Positions 44,343-56,896 of a DNA stretch of 64,000 bases are shown piece after piece. Made by a program: the position numbers and the translations under genes. The notes below the pieces were generated by a model that saw only the letters and a program-made list of their open reading frames with translations, made no database searches and was not told where the DNA came from. The stretch is from assembly GCA_015178975.1 (NCBI GenBank), contig WHVD01000076.1:248001-312000 (forward strand), written 5' to 3'. The stretch is from Hysterangium stoloniferum. Lineage: Eukaryota; Basidiomycota; Agaricomycetes; Hysterangiales; Hysterangiaceae. Numbering within the stretch: position 1 is the stretch's first letter; every line of letters starts with the position of its first letter.

Positions 44343-46045
44343 ATGGCATCTACTCTTGACGTCCAGTATGCTCGCTCGCAATTTCCCAATCTCGAGTCAG
44401 GCTATGTGTTTGCTGACAGCGCAGGGGGTTCGCAGGCACGTATAGAATTTCTCACAGTAGCGCCATTGAACTTAACATCTTCCAGGCCTTGAAGTCAGTC
44501 GCAGACGCAACGAAAGATTATCTCCTATATAGTAACGCCCAATTGGGGGCTTCTTACCCTACCTCCCAACGCGCAACCAGGCGTGTCGATCATGGTGCGG
44601 ACGCGGCAGCAGTGTTGTTTAATGCGGATTCTGCAGATGAAATTGCATTTGGATCCAGCACAACCCAATTATTGGCAAACCTGTCTGTCGCCATGGCTCC
44701 GGCATTGAGAGATGATGATGAAATTATCATAACCGGAGAGCATGAAGGTCTGTTGTTATCGCTTAGAATTATTTAAGGATAGGCCAATTTGTATTTGATA
44801 TTCTATCTTTATCAATTTCCATATCGCTACCAGCTTACATTGGTCTTTATCCGTGTCATTGATGGTTCTAATCATTACATTGTATAGCAAACGTTGGCCC
44901 CTGGAAAAGGGTGGCTGCGTCTAGGAATCTCAAGATTAACACATGGTTTCCATCGAGCTCGAACTCTAAAAACCCCTATGCAGTCTCCTATAACGACTCC
45001 GTGCCTGCATTGCTAGCGCTTGTCACGTCTCACACCCGGATTGTTGCGTTATCTGGCTGTTCGAACATTCTTGGAGAAATTCTCGACTTTGTTCCAGTAG
45101 TTAGAGCGCTTAGGGCAAAGAAAGAAGAAGTATCCAATGGCGGGGAAGGCTTGTGGATTGTGGTTGATCTTGTAGCGTTTGCGCCGCACAGGCATATCGA
45201 TGTGAAGAAATGGGATATTGATTTTGCTGTGTTCTCCTTCTATAAGGTTCGTCACTTCTGGTATACTACGATTTAGAAAGCTAAGCTGACAGTCTTCGCT
45301 GGTGTTCCACCCTTTCAGGTTTACGGGCCACACACAGCCGCAATGTACACTAGAAGCAGCGAACTCGCCAAAATCGGTTCCGTCGCTCACCATTTCCATT
45401 CCCCTCACTACGATAACCTCCCCTTCAAGCTCCAGCCAGGTGGTGCGGGATATGAATTAACGTACTCCTCGTCGGCCGTCCTCCCTTACCTCTATCGCCT
45501 CTCTCGTTCATCCGGCGATCTCATCGACTCCGAAGACCTTCTTCGAAAGACTCCTAGGGCAGAGCTTCGCAGCGCTCTGGAACATACTTCTGCCTTGGTG
45601 CAGGTTCACGAAGACGAGCTTGTTAAGACACTTTTGGATTATTTGACTAGCAGTCGCATGTACGAACGTGGTGTACGAGTTGCTGGGCCTGAATCACCCA
45701 CTCTGCGTGCCCCTACAATTTCATTCTTAGTGATTGATACTGAGGGGAAGAAAGGCCTGAAGAGCAGGGACATCGTCGAATACGTTGATACCAAGGGAAC
45801 TGTGAGCCTTGAGCACTTTTTCCCCCATCATCATTTATCGTGTGTTGCAGATCGGCATTCGGTGGGGTCATTTCTATGCGTACAGCATCCTTGCTAGCTT
45901 GCCCGGTTTTGTCAAGAAGCCGTTTCCGGGCACTAACGAGAGAAGCATAGACGATGGTATTGTACGTGTCAGCCTTGTGCACTACCACACTGTCGCCGAA
46001 GTTCAGAAAATTATTGAGGCTCTGGATGAAATCTTGACGAAGTAA
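44343..46045 (+). CDS. PLP-dependent class-V aminotransferase / cysteine-desulfurase-like protein, 5 exons
   Basis: Exons are 44343-44435, 44486-44747, 44888-45246, 45319-45801 and 45851-46045, about 463 residues, all in frame and without damage. Motifs in order: FPNLESGYVFADSAGGSQ (residues 14-31), FGSSTTQLLANLSVAMAP, EHEANVGPW (split by intron 2), LWIVVDLVAFAPHRHIDVKK with the Asp that contacts PLP, and FSFYK at the end of exon 3, whose Lys should hold PLP, followed by VYGPHTAAMY. The C-terminal domain ends HYHTVAEVQKIIEALDEIL. This pattern fits the VC1184 subfamily of NifS-like proteins. The substrate is not known; it need not be cysteine, because no active-site Cys loop was recognised. 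Intron 1 has a GC donor (CAG then GCACGT). A GT donor 8 bases earlier would remove the conserved GSQ. Confidence 0.87.
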
Positions 46046-46323
46046 AGCAGTTGTACCGTAAGAACTGAGTGATCTATTTACCTATGCGATATACGTATAT
46101 CTAGGAATACGATAAACGTATATTATTCACCTCAGTATTTGCTCAAGTCATCGTAGTGTTCTGGGAACTTGGAGTTTGTGACAGTCTGAGATACGACACA
46201 TGCCAAGGCGTATCCGGCCTTCGCTGCGCAATATCCCGAAGCATTTGCCATTCCCAGCATTTTCTTTAGCCTGCACTGTTGAAGTCCTATATTTCATATT
46301 TCCATTTTCTCACATCGATAATA

Positions 46324-46480
46324 TTCTTTCGCAGGCGCACTACGTACTTACTTTGAATCTTCGTGGGGCTACAGTGTCTATGGTGTAGACACTGCTAAAG
46401 TAATCAACGGATTTTATGTAGCCCAGTACAGTACGAGGAATACTTAGAGGCTTTATACATCTTTCAGGAGCGGGGCCCTA
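46324..46480. repeat. Dispersed repeat shared with 15893-16060
   Basis: TACTTACTTTGAATCTTCGT, ATCAACGGATTTTATGTAGC and TACATCTTTCAGGAGCGGGG match the earlier copy in the same order. A possible gene relic; no family is recognised. Confidence 0.45.
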
Positions 46481-46710
46481 TTCACTGCGGGAAGATTCAA
46501 ATTGGACATCAGGGTAGAGCAAAGGTAAGTTTTATTTCAGGTTTCGCTAAAGTACTATGCTAACCTTGTAAAGAGTGCACAAACATGTCAGTTCAGAATC
46601 CTCGTTGTATTTACAACTGGCATGTCCCCTACTAGGATAGAGGCTGAGCTGCTGATGAAGCCGCCGCAGCGTCGACGACCGCGGCCTTCACTGTGGGCCA
46701 ACTACCGTAG

Positions 46711-47474
46711 CTAATCGCCAAGCGAGTTCCTGGTAGGAGGAACAGGTGGTATGTTGTTTATCCTGTATCTCAGAGCAAGAAAGAAATGGATCACGTTGAG
46801 CATCCATCGGGTGTACCATTTCTCAGTCCTTTCAGCCAACCGGGATCTCAGACGCGAGGGTGTAATTGCATAATACGTGGCATTGAAACGTTCCACCACT
46901 TCATGAATCGTAGGCCATCCACAAGGATCATCCTGCGTCATGTCACAGACTAACGATTGCATAAATGACAAGCCTTCATAGCGCTGTGCAAAAAGAATTG
47001 AAAAAATGTGATCCCCGATAAATAAAATAGCCAATCCGGATAAATTCTCCCCGTATCATGCTACCCAGATAATAAACATCCACTGCGAAGGAATCACAGA
47101 TGTCGTTGTATCGTTCGCCTCGAAACTCTGGGATTGTCTTACGTCATTGACACCAATTTGCTGAGAGTCTCGTGCCCTCTCTGTATCAGGGTCGTATTCG
47201 TATTTGCATGATAATCCAAAGTCAATAATATAGTATCTGGGCCTTTTCAGTGCGCGTATGATGCTTCGCCAAACCACGGTAGTCTTTCGCACGGTCTATG
47301 CGAACTGGACGATATCCATTGGTATAAATCAGTCGCATCCATCATGATGTTACTTTCGTTGCAATCCTTTGGATTTTCATTTTCCAATGAAGCTTGGAAC
47401 AGAATGATACCTATGAGCCGTTTTATGTTCATGTATGAATTGATAGCACCGTCAAATATCCTAATGGCATTCAT
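46711..47474 (-). pseudogene. Protein kinase-like gene relic
   Basis: It reads leftward. DCNESNIMMDATDLY corresponds to the catalytic loop HRDC..N of fungal kinases, but HR is replaced by PK. Next come a Leu-rich DFG-side piece (YYIIDFGLSCKYEYDP, 47220-47160, with DFG intact) and, near the end, SFMQSLVCDMTQDDPCGWPT with IHEVVERFNATYYAI, typical of the C-lobe. The pieces are in different frames and several stops intervene. It has no N-lobe. A small basidiomycete-specific kinase family is the likely source. Confidence 0.65.
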
Positions 47475-47479
47475 GACTA

Positions 47480-50400
47480 GGCAAATGGTGTGTTAAATGT
47501 CACCTTAGCCGATCTGGTCTTTTCATAACATGGCAAAGCAGCTCTACTTGGGTTATAGTTGAATGGGCACACATTTTTGGAGGACCCTAGCTACAGGTTA
47601 TAGAGCTTAAGGCACCATGAAACAGTATTCTCCTACAGTTTAAACTTACCCCACAAGTATGTCGTCAGTAGTAACTTTTATATTCACGTAGGACGTAGGT
47701 GTATTCATAATTTTCCGTAAAAACATTGCGGAAAGACTCTAAAGTGATGTTCAGGATATACCGACATTGCTGGGTAAAAGGAGCCTTATAACCTAGTAAC
47801 TTTATTTTTACATGTGTCGTAGGATGTTATCCAGGAATATACTGTCCCTTTGTTTAACTCGTTCCACGTCGTCAGTCTGTCACTCTCGATGAGCGCTGCG
47901 TGTTATCATAGATCTAGATGGCTTGCCATAATTTAAATCATGAGATTGTATAAAGCGCATAAATTGTCCTCCCATCAGGGAGAGGGAAATCTGTTTGATC
48001 CAATTTGTGAACTTGCTAGTAAAACGAGTAAAGCAATATTCCTTAGTTACAAGTACTTAACGGTTTGGTATATCCGACATAAACTTAAAGGAGAAGCTCT
48101 CATAATCGACACAATTAAACACATTGTGAGATTAGTTACAGCTTGAACAACCGGGAAAGTGTTATATTAGAAGAGTCAATATGAAGTGACCCAATATGCA
48201 AATATGTCGGGGCATGGGCCTCGTGTCCGATGTACGTGTTTGAAACGAGACTACAAGTTCCGCACTCGTGTTAGATAATCGATTACCTTCCTTATTTATG
48301 TCATCCGAGAGGAACGGTGCGAGATTGCACCGCGCTGGCAAGTAGCCGCAAGAAGACAAGGAAATCGGCGAAGCCCCCTAATTGGGAATATAGAAGGAAG
48401 AAGTCACCCGGAAAACAAAAGAGAAGAGAGTTGGTTTGAATTCTCTAACAGGCAATAGGAAGGCGAGGTTGTCAGCGGTCATGATGCACGTTGCCTTCCA
48501 GGGCGGGTTTCCTGTTGTGCATGGTTACAGTAAAGCAAGTGCAGCTAGAGTCGTTATCAGGCATTATAACAGAATCGTGTCAGAAGTCAATTTACTAGAA
48601 AACAATAATTTCACCCTTTTTGTCAGGTGGGCTAAACATCCGTTAAGCTGCATGTTGAGTCCCGTCGACGACAAGAAAAGAAAAGAAGCTCTGCATATTT
48701 TGCCGATTGCAAATACTCGATAATATATGGTAAGCTCATTAAAATCTGAAAAATCCAGAATCCAGTCACGTCACGGTGAATACGATCGACAGAAAGAATC
48801 CTCGCGATCTATTGAAGGTATGGAGCACTGTAGGTGAAAACATCAAACTAGGATGGATCATCGACGTCCCGTCGGCGAAAGAACCAAAATGTGCTTACAG
48901 GTACGGCTTTCACGTGCTTCCTACGTCTTCCTAATTGTTTGTTTGAATGATTCGTATTAGATCGCGATCTACCAGTCGGAAAAATTGACCCCACCACGCA
49001 GCTGAAGAGCATATTGGTCTCATAAATCATATATCGGAGTAGTGAATAAGACACGAGGAGACTGATAAGCTATGCTAAAAAATGTGGTGAATGTGATGCG
49101 CATGGATGAAATGCACATCAGTCGTAGTTTGAATCTTTTGTATTGCTGGAAAGGACCCTGAACCAAGATCCGGGCTCCGGTGGCTTGTGAGAGAATAGAA
49201 TTGTCATTGTTCAACGTCACAAATACACGCACCGCTTTCGATTACAATGCATAGTACTTACCCCCTCAACGGTTTACATTATGCCTGTAGCGAAAGAGAA
49301 TATATGGCCGTGTTCCACGCTTCCGCTGGTGAAAAATCTCGAAGAACTGGTACCTAAAGAATTATGCAAAATGTCTTAGCGACTTCGTGCAAATTCCAGA
49401 GTACTTGGTCCTTGATCTTTCCACGTGGCCCGTCATATAAAGAAGCGCTTGAAAATATAGCTGAGAAATATCAGATTAATGAAGATTCGATTCGACATCT
49501 CGGGTTCACGATAACGAAGGATGGCACGTCAACAATGGATGCCCCAGACCTAAATTTCTCTTCGATTACCGGATAATAACTATAGTCCTTCCCTCCCAGT
49601 TCCTAAAAGTATTTCACGAGCCATAAAAGATATATATACTGAACACAAAATCATATGGTCCGTCCATTGACGTACACAGTACTTCGTCCTGTCTAATGTA
49701 CATACGCCTTCCATAAGTCGTCTTTGCTGGTCCTTGAAAAGGTCGGATCCTCTAGATGGTTGGTGCGCAAAACTGTTTTGCTCTTGTACACTACAGCATT
49801 TATTTTTAATCCATATGTACTGTACAAAATTATGGAGCAGGTCCTTCATACAACCTTCATACCTTCAGTAATATTTCTCTTAGCGTCTTCCTTATTAATC
49901 GGTGAATATTCTGTAGAGTATATATCCTCACCAGTAATTTACTGGTGATTAAACTGAGTTATATATTCCAACACCTGCTGGAGTCTGCCCAATTTCCCAA
50001 TACTCGAATTTAAACGCCGCATCACACTTCAACCTCCGAGAACCATCAATCCCCACACAATCCCCGCAGCTTCTTATTTTGTGTCACGAAAGAGGCCCTT
50101 TCTAACCTCTAGACGGCATACCGTAGTAAGAGGCTCACTCGCATATTGATATACCACGTAGTCCCTAGCATTGTTCTAAGAGACCTGGACGAAATTTACT
50201 CACACATGTTGATTTTCCTAGGAAATTCGGCCATATCTCGATAGTTACTTAGCCTTTGTCTTTGGCCACACCAGAGGGGATTGCTCCGGAGATTAAGTCC
50301 AAGAGTGAAGTGTACTTTTAAATACCCCGTTGATTCGACCATGTGTCTGTCGAGGGTTACGTTCTTGATAGATAATCAATGAGGTAATCAAGCTGTTACC

Positions 50401-51880
50401 AATAGGTGAACCAAATTTCTGGAGGAAGCAGACGAATCCTTGAACGCTCATTTAGGATGTCAACCACCACTTGCCCCTGAAAGTCATCGCTTTGTTTCTG
50501 CGATTATTATATGATCAAAGCATGCTTATCTTTCTCTTAGTCTCTCTTTTTCCAATTGTAATGCACCCAGTGTGGAGAGGACCAGTCAGTCATCAACCCC
50601 ACGTAAAACGATGCACATTGGGTCACTGAAAAGATTGGTTCACCCGATCGAGTCTCCACCTACGTTCGAGAAAATATATTAAAGGCCATCATAGTTGGGT
50701 TGATTATCCTCTAATCTGGGGATATCCGGGCCTTCAGGAGACTTTCCCAGCAGAGGAAAGGATACCGCTCCTATCGGTTTCTAATTAGGGAGTGCAATTT
50801 ATTTATTCGCCCTCAATAAATTAAAAATTGCTCAGTTATCATCCTTGATCCAGAAGTAGGACAGAACACCATTACATGATATTTAGAGGGTATTCCTGGG
50901 TAAAGAGACTGCCAATTGGGACGCAAATCCGTTACTGGTGAGTACTCTGCACATCTTCAACGCCTTTGTTGTGTACCACGATCCTGAAACGAACGCCCTA
51001 TATGTTTACATGTTCAGCTTCAGGTACTTGACCATACTTATCATTGCTATGCGGCCGCTGCCAGTGGTTTATCGCAATCGGACCTTGCCATTGCTACTGA
51101 CGCCCCAAGTAGGATTAGTTCTCTTTCACAAGTGTACAAGACTGACGGGATTTAAATTTCATCAAGGATAAACCTTTTAGTCATTCAATCATAGCTACGG
51201 TGATGTAGCACCCCTGGTATGATTCCCAGCGCTCTGATCCTGCACGCTTTTGGAGGCAGCAAGGTTAACACGCCGTCGATCATCGTCAGTACTCGCCGTC
51301 TTCCATTGCGAGTGTAATCTCACATGAGAATGTAGAATAAGTTGGGCGCCAAACCCTAAATTACGTCCCCATAATGTGTGTTTAATGCCCCCCGATGGCC
51401 ACTTGGAATCACTGCCGTGTCGCAGGCACCATCGTACGCAGGAGGCACGAGTACTTCCAAAGTCCCCATGGGGATATTGTTTATTACCTGTTGAACTCGT
51501 GTGGTGACTACAGAATGGCACCGCCCGCAGTCTCCCCAACGTTTATCAGCGTCAAGTAACATATTTCCGTGCAACATCAATGTGACGACTCAAAGTCCGT
51601 GTTTCTCTATCAAAACATCAATCTATGTGTTTTGAAACGGGTCAGATATATACCATTTTCTGGTCTTAAACGCTACGCACTCTTCTACCCACGTCACGGA
51701 GCGCTTTCTTCCCCACCTTATCTGGCACATTGAGACACGGATTAGACGGATTGAGACACGCCTTTAACCTTTCGTAGACACTAATCCTATTGCTTCATAT
51801 TTAGGTGAAATGGTATCTAATGATTCCTGTGACTGATGGCTAGGATATGTATATAATATCATGGTAAACCAGGCATATTG
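47480..51880. other. Long stretch with scattered unrecognised open segments
   Basis: Possible exons on the plus strand: 48436-48723 (HVAFQGGFPVVHGYSKASAA, LFVRWAKHPLSCML); about 48765-49018 (DRKNPRDLLKVWSTVGENIK, then after a GT-AG gap DRDLPVGKIDPTTQLKS and a stop); and 49364-49576 (SLIFPRGPSYKEALENIAEK, HLGFTITKDGTSTM). They could be exons of one gene or separate relics; I recognise no family. 49580-51880 shows nothing beyond chance open frames. Confidence 0.35.
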
Positions 51881-51895
51881 TGAATGTTTTGCAGC

Positions 51896-53900
51896 ATGAC
51901 AGCTTTCGACATCTCCCACCTCTTGCCTTCGTTGGACGGCCTTCCCAGTAATATTATTAGCCAGATTGCATCAGAGACATTCCTCCTAGCCTCGACTCGA
52001 CCTTCTCACAGAGGTTTTGCCTCTGTCGTGTCCCTCTGTCTTACATGTCGATCTGTTTATTCCGCAATTTCAATCAATGATAATCCTGGGATGTATGCGT
52101 TCATTTTCCGGCATTTGTTCGATACTGCTGCAATACGGCGGCGCCTAGGCGACGCTGCCATGTATTCTCGGACTGCTGCGAATGGCCTTAAGCATAGAAC
52201 TATCCTGTTGAAGCGAATCGAATCAGCACTTACATACCAAGGAACAAAAACTAACACCGAATATAGCATATCCTACACCTCTGTGGAGGAACTCCAGACC
52301 TATGTAGAAATACTACGTGACTCTCTACTTCTATTGATCGAGAACGACACGAAAAACCTCGACCAGCTTAACAGTGTTGGTGTCCGTGACTTTGTCTACC
52401 ACGTTTTTAGGCGTGTTGCGGATGCCATTTATCCACCTATGGGTACAGTTGGCGCAACTGTGTTATCGCTGAGCCTTGCAGTGATGCAAATGTTGGATTC
52501 ACAAGGTATTTGGCTTCCTTCCTACAACCTTGATTGCTTATGCACTTTTTTTTATAGAAAATATATCCCATGAGATTAACGTTCAGCGTACAGAAATTCT
52601 AGATTTTCTCCTGAAATTCGTCCACTGGCCAAGCTGGGTAGTATACGTTCATATTGGTTGTGAAAAAACTAATTTCACCATTATCGCTTCAATATTAGAA
52701 ATGGAAAGAAGTATCTGCTGAGAGATTTAATCCGACAGCGGCATTGCCTCCCCTGCTATTTGAGTATTTTGGATTCAGATTGAGTTTGACTTTGCCTCCC
52801 ATCAGTATGTTCGCCAGGTTATGTACAATGCACAGATATACTGCGCTCCAAGAAAAGTAATTTATTTTGTCAAGTTATAACCACTATTCAGCTAATACCA
52901 CCTTTCCAGTCGTGAGGTTTCAGGTTGCTTTGGTACCCAACACACAGCCAGTATCTTCTGTGACGAATTTTGGTCTCGACAAATCAATTTTATTGCGAAT
53001 TCATCTAACCAGGTCCCATGCGTCATTGTCAATAAGGGAGTTGGATGCTTGCTTAAAGCCTTTGAGAGTCGTTTTCATGGTAATTTCTTCGTGAGAGAGG
53101 GTTACCTTAGAATCTACTATTAAATTAACACAAAATGACACGTTTAGATCCCCTATCCCATGGATACACCGCCATACATTTTAACATGCTCCCAATTGAT
53201 GTCATTTACATTGCGGGAATATCACTGTTACTCAACGGATCCAATTCCTTTCATGGATAACAATGAAGACTCACTGGCCAGAGCATGGTTTCCCGAAGGA
53301 ATGTCTATTCAAGAGACTCAAGTAAGATATGCAAAGACATTCTATAAGTTAAAAAGTAACCTGGGCAATTAACTTTCTCCAGTCGTCGTTGCAAATTTAT
53401 GATCCAATCGGTCGCCGATGCGTTACCTACTGGCACTGCAAAGGACACGAGCAGACAGGTAAATTTTGTCCTCTTTCAACCTATTAATCACTTAGGTGTG
53501 TAATGATCAAGAACTTACCGCCATCCAAGATACCGTTGTGATCGGAAAGTTAAATCATTTTCCTATTCCATATATCTCACCTCCGATCTGATATTCCGTT
53601 TTAAGACGGATCCATTATTCGGCGACTCTTTCGGAGGGTTCAAATATCACGGACGTGTGCGTCAAAGGGATGGGAAAGTTGCACTGGTAAGAAAACCTGT
53701 GGGTAGCTTGCTTCAAACTTTAAATGCTCCACACCATGACGAGTATCTATCAAGATCGATCCCCAAAGAGACGATCTAGGCACTTGGATCTTCTATGGGC
53801 GAATCCATCAAGGATTACGTTTCGTTGGCGATTGGCGAGTCACGTCCACGGCTCAGTATGCACCTGGGAGACAAGGCTGGATGCATTTGTCAAAGATATG
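51896..53900 (+). CDS. F-box-like family protein, paralogue 2, multi-exon
   Basis: Exon 1 (51896 to about 52505) starts MTAFDISHLLPSLDGLPSNI. It contains an F-box-like pattern (SLDGLPSNIISQIASETFLL, then SLCLTCRSVYSAI) followed by a helical region. Intron 52506-52556 is GT-AG and the next exon starts ENISHEINVQRTEILDFLLK. Later exons are short: REVSGCFGTQ, SLQIYDPIGRRCVTYWHCKG (about 53390-53460), KYHGRVRQRDGKVALVRKP (about 53640-53700), and GTWIFYGRIHQGLRFVGDWR then QYAPGRQGWMHLSKI near 53880. The last blocks match paralogue 1. F-box proteins bind SKP1 and select substrates for ubiquitination; that role is inferred. Exact splice sites past 52700 are unsure and a break cannot be excluded. Confidence 0.62.
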
Positions 53901-54239
53901 ATTAAATCTATTTGTTTTTTGAATAATTGGTGATAACGGTATGTCTCGCGCCTCGTACTACAGGATCATTTACCAGTCGGATACATTTGTTTACCTCGTC
54001 GTTTTTAGCACCATGACATCGGTTATATTCGATGTTGATCTTTTATCTGTCTTTTCTCAGTGTTATCCTTATGTATTTGGAGAGTCGAGGTGGGCTGTAG
54101 GAGGTGAGATGAAGGGGAGCAACACAGAGGCAGCCCTATTATGCCGTGTTGACGTCATTCGAACCGGTCACAAACACATGATGCTATGCAGCAAACAGAG
54201 ATGTACGCCTTCTGCACGGATAACTGGATAGATTTAGGC

Positions 54240-55200
54240 ACAATGCAGTTCAACATGTCAGTCTATGTTATGACTTCAGTTGTTTTGGTCACATGTGTAT
54301 GCCTATTGAAGACATGCTTTATATACACTCCTACACGAGTTTAGGTAACTCGTGACACGGATGGCATGCGGGGGTACAGCGGCTGACTTACATCGTCTCT
54401 TCTGAGGTTTAACTCGGTGAAAATTGATCTATTTGTACTTTACACTGTTGTGAACTAATATGAGTGACCAGGTGTTTAATGAATAAATACATACAAATAT
54501 TCTTGGGGCTTCACTATACTGAATATATAAAATAATTACTCGGCACATGAACTGTGCCCGATAGTTTTTTGGGGGCTCTTATCCTGCTTCGAGTGTCACT
54601 ACATGGTCACCCATAGTATTCGACAAACAGATCCCTTGCATTACCGTGTCCCAAGGCCTTCAACTCTGTCACTAGAGGTCTCCTCCCGTCCTTCTGCGGA
54701 ATGGACGAGGAAGCCCCTCACGATGTGCCCCCGAAATTAAAGCTACTATATATACTTTGCATCTCCCACGTCCACAATCAAAGAATCTTCAATATTGCGT
54801 ATTGCTCCTCGGAAGGTGGTGACCACAAGATTGTTCATCGCACATCAGTAAAATGAGCATGTGCTCTGGAGCCTCGGGGCGGCTCCAGCGGTATCGGAGT
54901 ATTCAGAGAACATCGCCCGGTTTCAAATGGCGAGCGCCCACAACATCTCTTGCAAATATCTTTCTCTCACTACTCTCACTACTCGCATTACTTTAGTTGC
55001 TCCATCTGTATATATAATATATATAATATATATTTATTTAGAAAAATAAATTTGAAAAATATAAATGCAATTGTGATTTAAAAAGTGATTAATTGATGAT
55101 TAGTACCAGTAGTGTACTAATGCTACATTACGAAATATTTTTATGCTCGCCAATCATCAAAAACCATCAAGTCACCACATCCAATTCCACCCCCACTGCC
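54240..55200. other. Intergenic with AT-rich tract
   Basis: No gene could be supported. 55005-55045 is a TATATAATATATA-type tract. CpG content falls sharply to the right of about 55050, marking the return to transposon-type sequence. Confidence 0.4.
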
Positions 55201-55220
55201 ACCCCCTCAAATTAAAGCCT

Positions 55221-56890
55221 CTAATCCGAAGCCGCATCCATCTCAATTTCCTCAGATGTGTAGTTATCCTCAAGATTAGACTCTCCTCCATTGGTGAATT
55301 TGGCCCTGCCACCAAACATTAGCAGTAAAAATAGAAATCTGATAATTTGCTTACATGCCAGTTCTTCCTGAAGGCCTACCAGGACATGAGGAACCTTCTT
55401 GGACATTCTATCAAGGACACCAAGAATTGTTTGGTAAGTTTTTGTATATTCTTGTTTATTCATATTGATGTTTACATGCTGGCCAGATGTCCTAAGTTTG
55501 GACAGTGAATTGAACATTTAGAAAGGGATGGTTAGTCAGGGCAACAAATAAACAATAAATAAAATAAAATAAAATAAAAAGTGTATTGCCAAGATGCAAT
55601 TGCATTCATCTCCAATGGAAGAGGGGAAAGTGCACTGGTAGCAAGCCTTGCAGGGCTATCCTTGGCAGCAACCCCCACTTGGTGGATGAGGGCAGTTATA
55701 TAGGGATGATGGAAAGCTTTCAGATGTTTGACCTGTAAGTAGTAGATAACACAATAACAAAAAACAATAGAGATGTAAGAATAAATGACATACTTCATAC
55801 TTCCCCTGTGTATGCATCAACTCAAAGTTTTCCATAGATATAGTAATGGTGATTACATTTTGTGCCAACCCTATTATCTTGTAGCTTTTGTGAATATGAG
55901 CATGTGAATATGTTTTCCAGTGGCTGCAAGCATTTGGGAAATGATTTTGAACCTAAAAATGTATTAGCTAGAATATACAAATTTAGATGTACCTACCAAC
56001 AGCTCATTATCAGGTGTATCAGGGAAAGCAATGTGTCTTGACATGATCAGGAAATGTGTCTTGGGTTGCAATAAACAAGTTAATATAGTGCTTTGATTGT
56101 GTAAACACCTTTTGATGTCTTGGTGTGTAAGACCACAGTTTGTTTGGTGGTGCATTAGGCTTCAAGCCTGTTGGAGGGGGGTACTGGACAGAAATACAGG
56201 GATGGTTGCAGCAATGCTACTATCACTAGATGCCTGATAAACTGATTTAATACTAGAGGGAATATGATGAGTGGGGTTGACAATAGATAGTTAGAGATGG
56301 CAGTGGTGTTAAGCCCTGGAGAATGAGATGACACAGAACTTGCCATGCACATGTTGCTCCTGTGCTGACAGTTATTTGTATACACAGAAATAAAATTAAA
56401 CATACTTTTTAATATGCCCCTTCTAATACAGACAAGTCAATATCTAGTATCTTGTTGGCACTGCCAATAAACTCATGCTCTGGTGCATCAAATACCAGCT
56501 TTTCAAGAATGGGTTTGGCTACACTGATTGTGTTCAATACCTGGAACAGAGTCATGAAAACAAGTCATTGAGAATAAGAGGAGACAGACAAACCTCTAGT
56601 GTCCAAAATACCTCATTTATGCTATTTGTTTTGTGTTTCTCTCCAACATCAAATATTGAGAGATGACTCTCAATGATAAAAGCTGTAAGTGACAATAAAA
56701 AAAAGAAAATTCAACCTAACCTTTAACTTATTATCTGGCTTAAACTGGTCAACCCCAGCAGCTTGAGTTGCCTTCAGCTGCTGGGAAAGATGGGCAATCA
56801 TGGCTTTTGCTTTGGCAACCTTGTCAATCTCATCTCCATCTGCCAGCTCCAGACCATCTATCCTACCCTCCTCTTCACCTTCATACTCAC
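55221..56890 (-). pseudogene. Unrecognised multi-exon coding relic
   Basis: On the minus strand, coding-like pieces separated by plausible short introns: ELADGDEIDKVAKAKAMIAH with LSQQLKATQAAGVDQF (56840-56740), AFIIESHLSIFDVGEKHKTN (about 56690), TISVAKPILEKLVFDAPEHE (about 56540), AQNVITITISMENFELMHTQ (55868-55805), VKHLKAFHHPYITALIHQVG (55730-55670), YTKTYQTILGVLDRMSKKVP then HVLVGLQEELACK (55450-55355), and an acidic end GESNLEDNYTSEEIEMDAAS (55285-55225). Spacing suggests one gene of perhaps ten exons, damaged in the middle (55980-56400). I do not recognise the family. It is CpG-poor like the neighbouring elements, so it may be transposon-borne. Confidence 0.4.
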
Positions 56891-56896
56891 TTATAC

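Noticed and set aside
36631..46045. Secondary-metabolite gene cluster (glycosyltransferase next to aminotransferase)
   Set aside because: No core synthase, transporter or cluster regulator is present; the neighbours are F-box-like and OB-fold-like genes.
55005..55045. AT-rich tract as an origin or centromere-like element
   Set aside because: Only about 40 bp of simple TA repeat; nothing else supports it.
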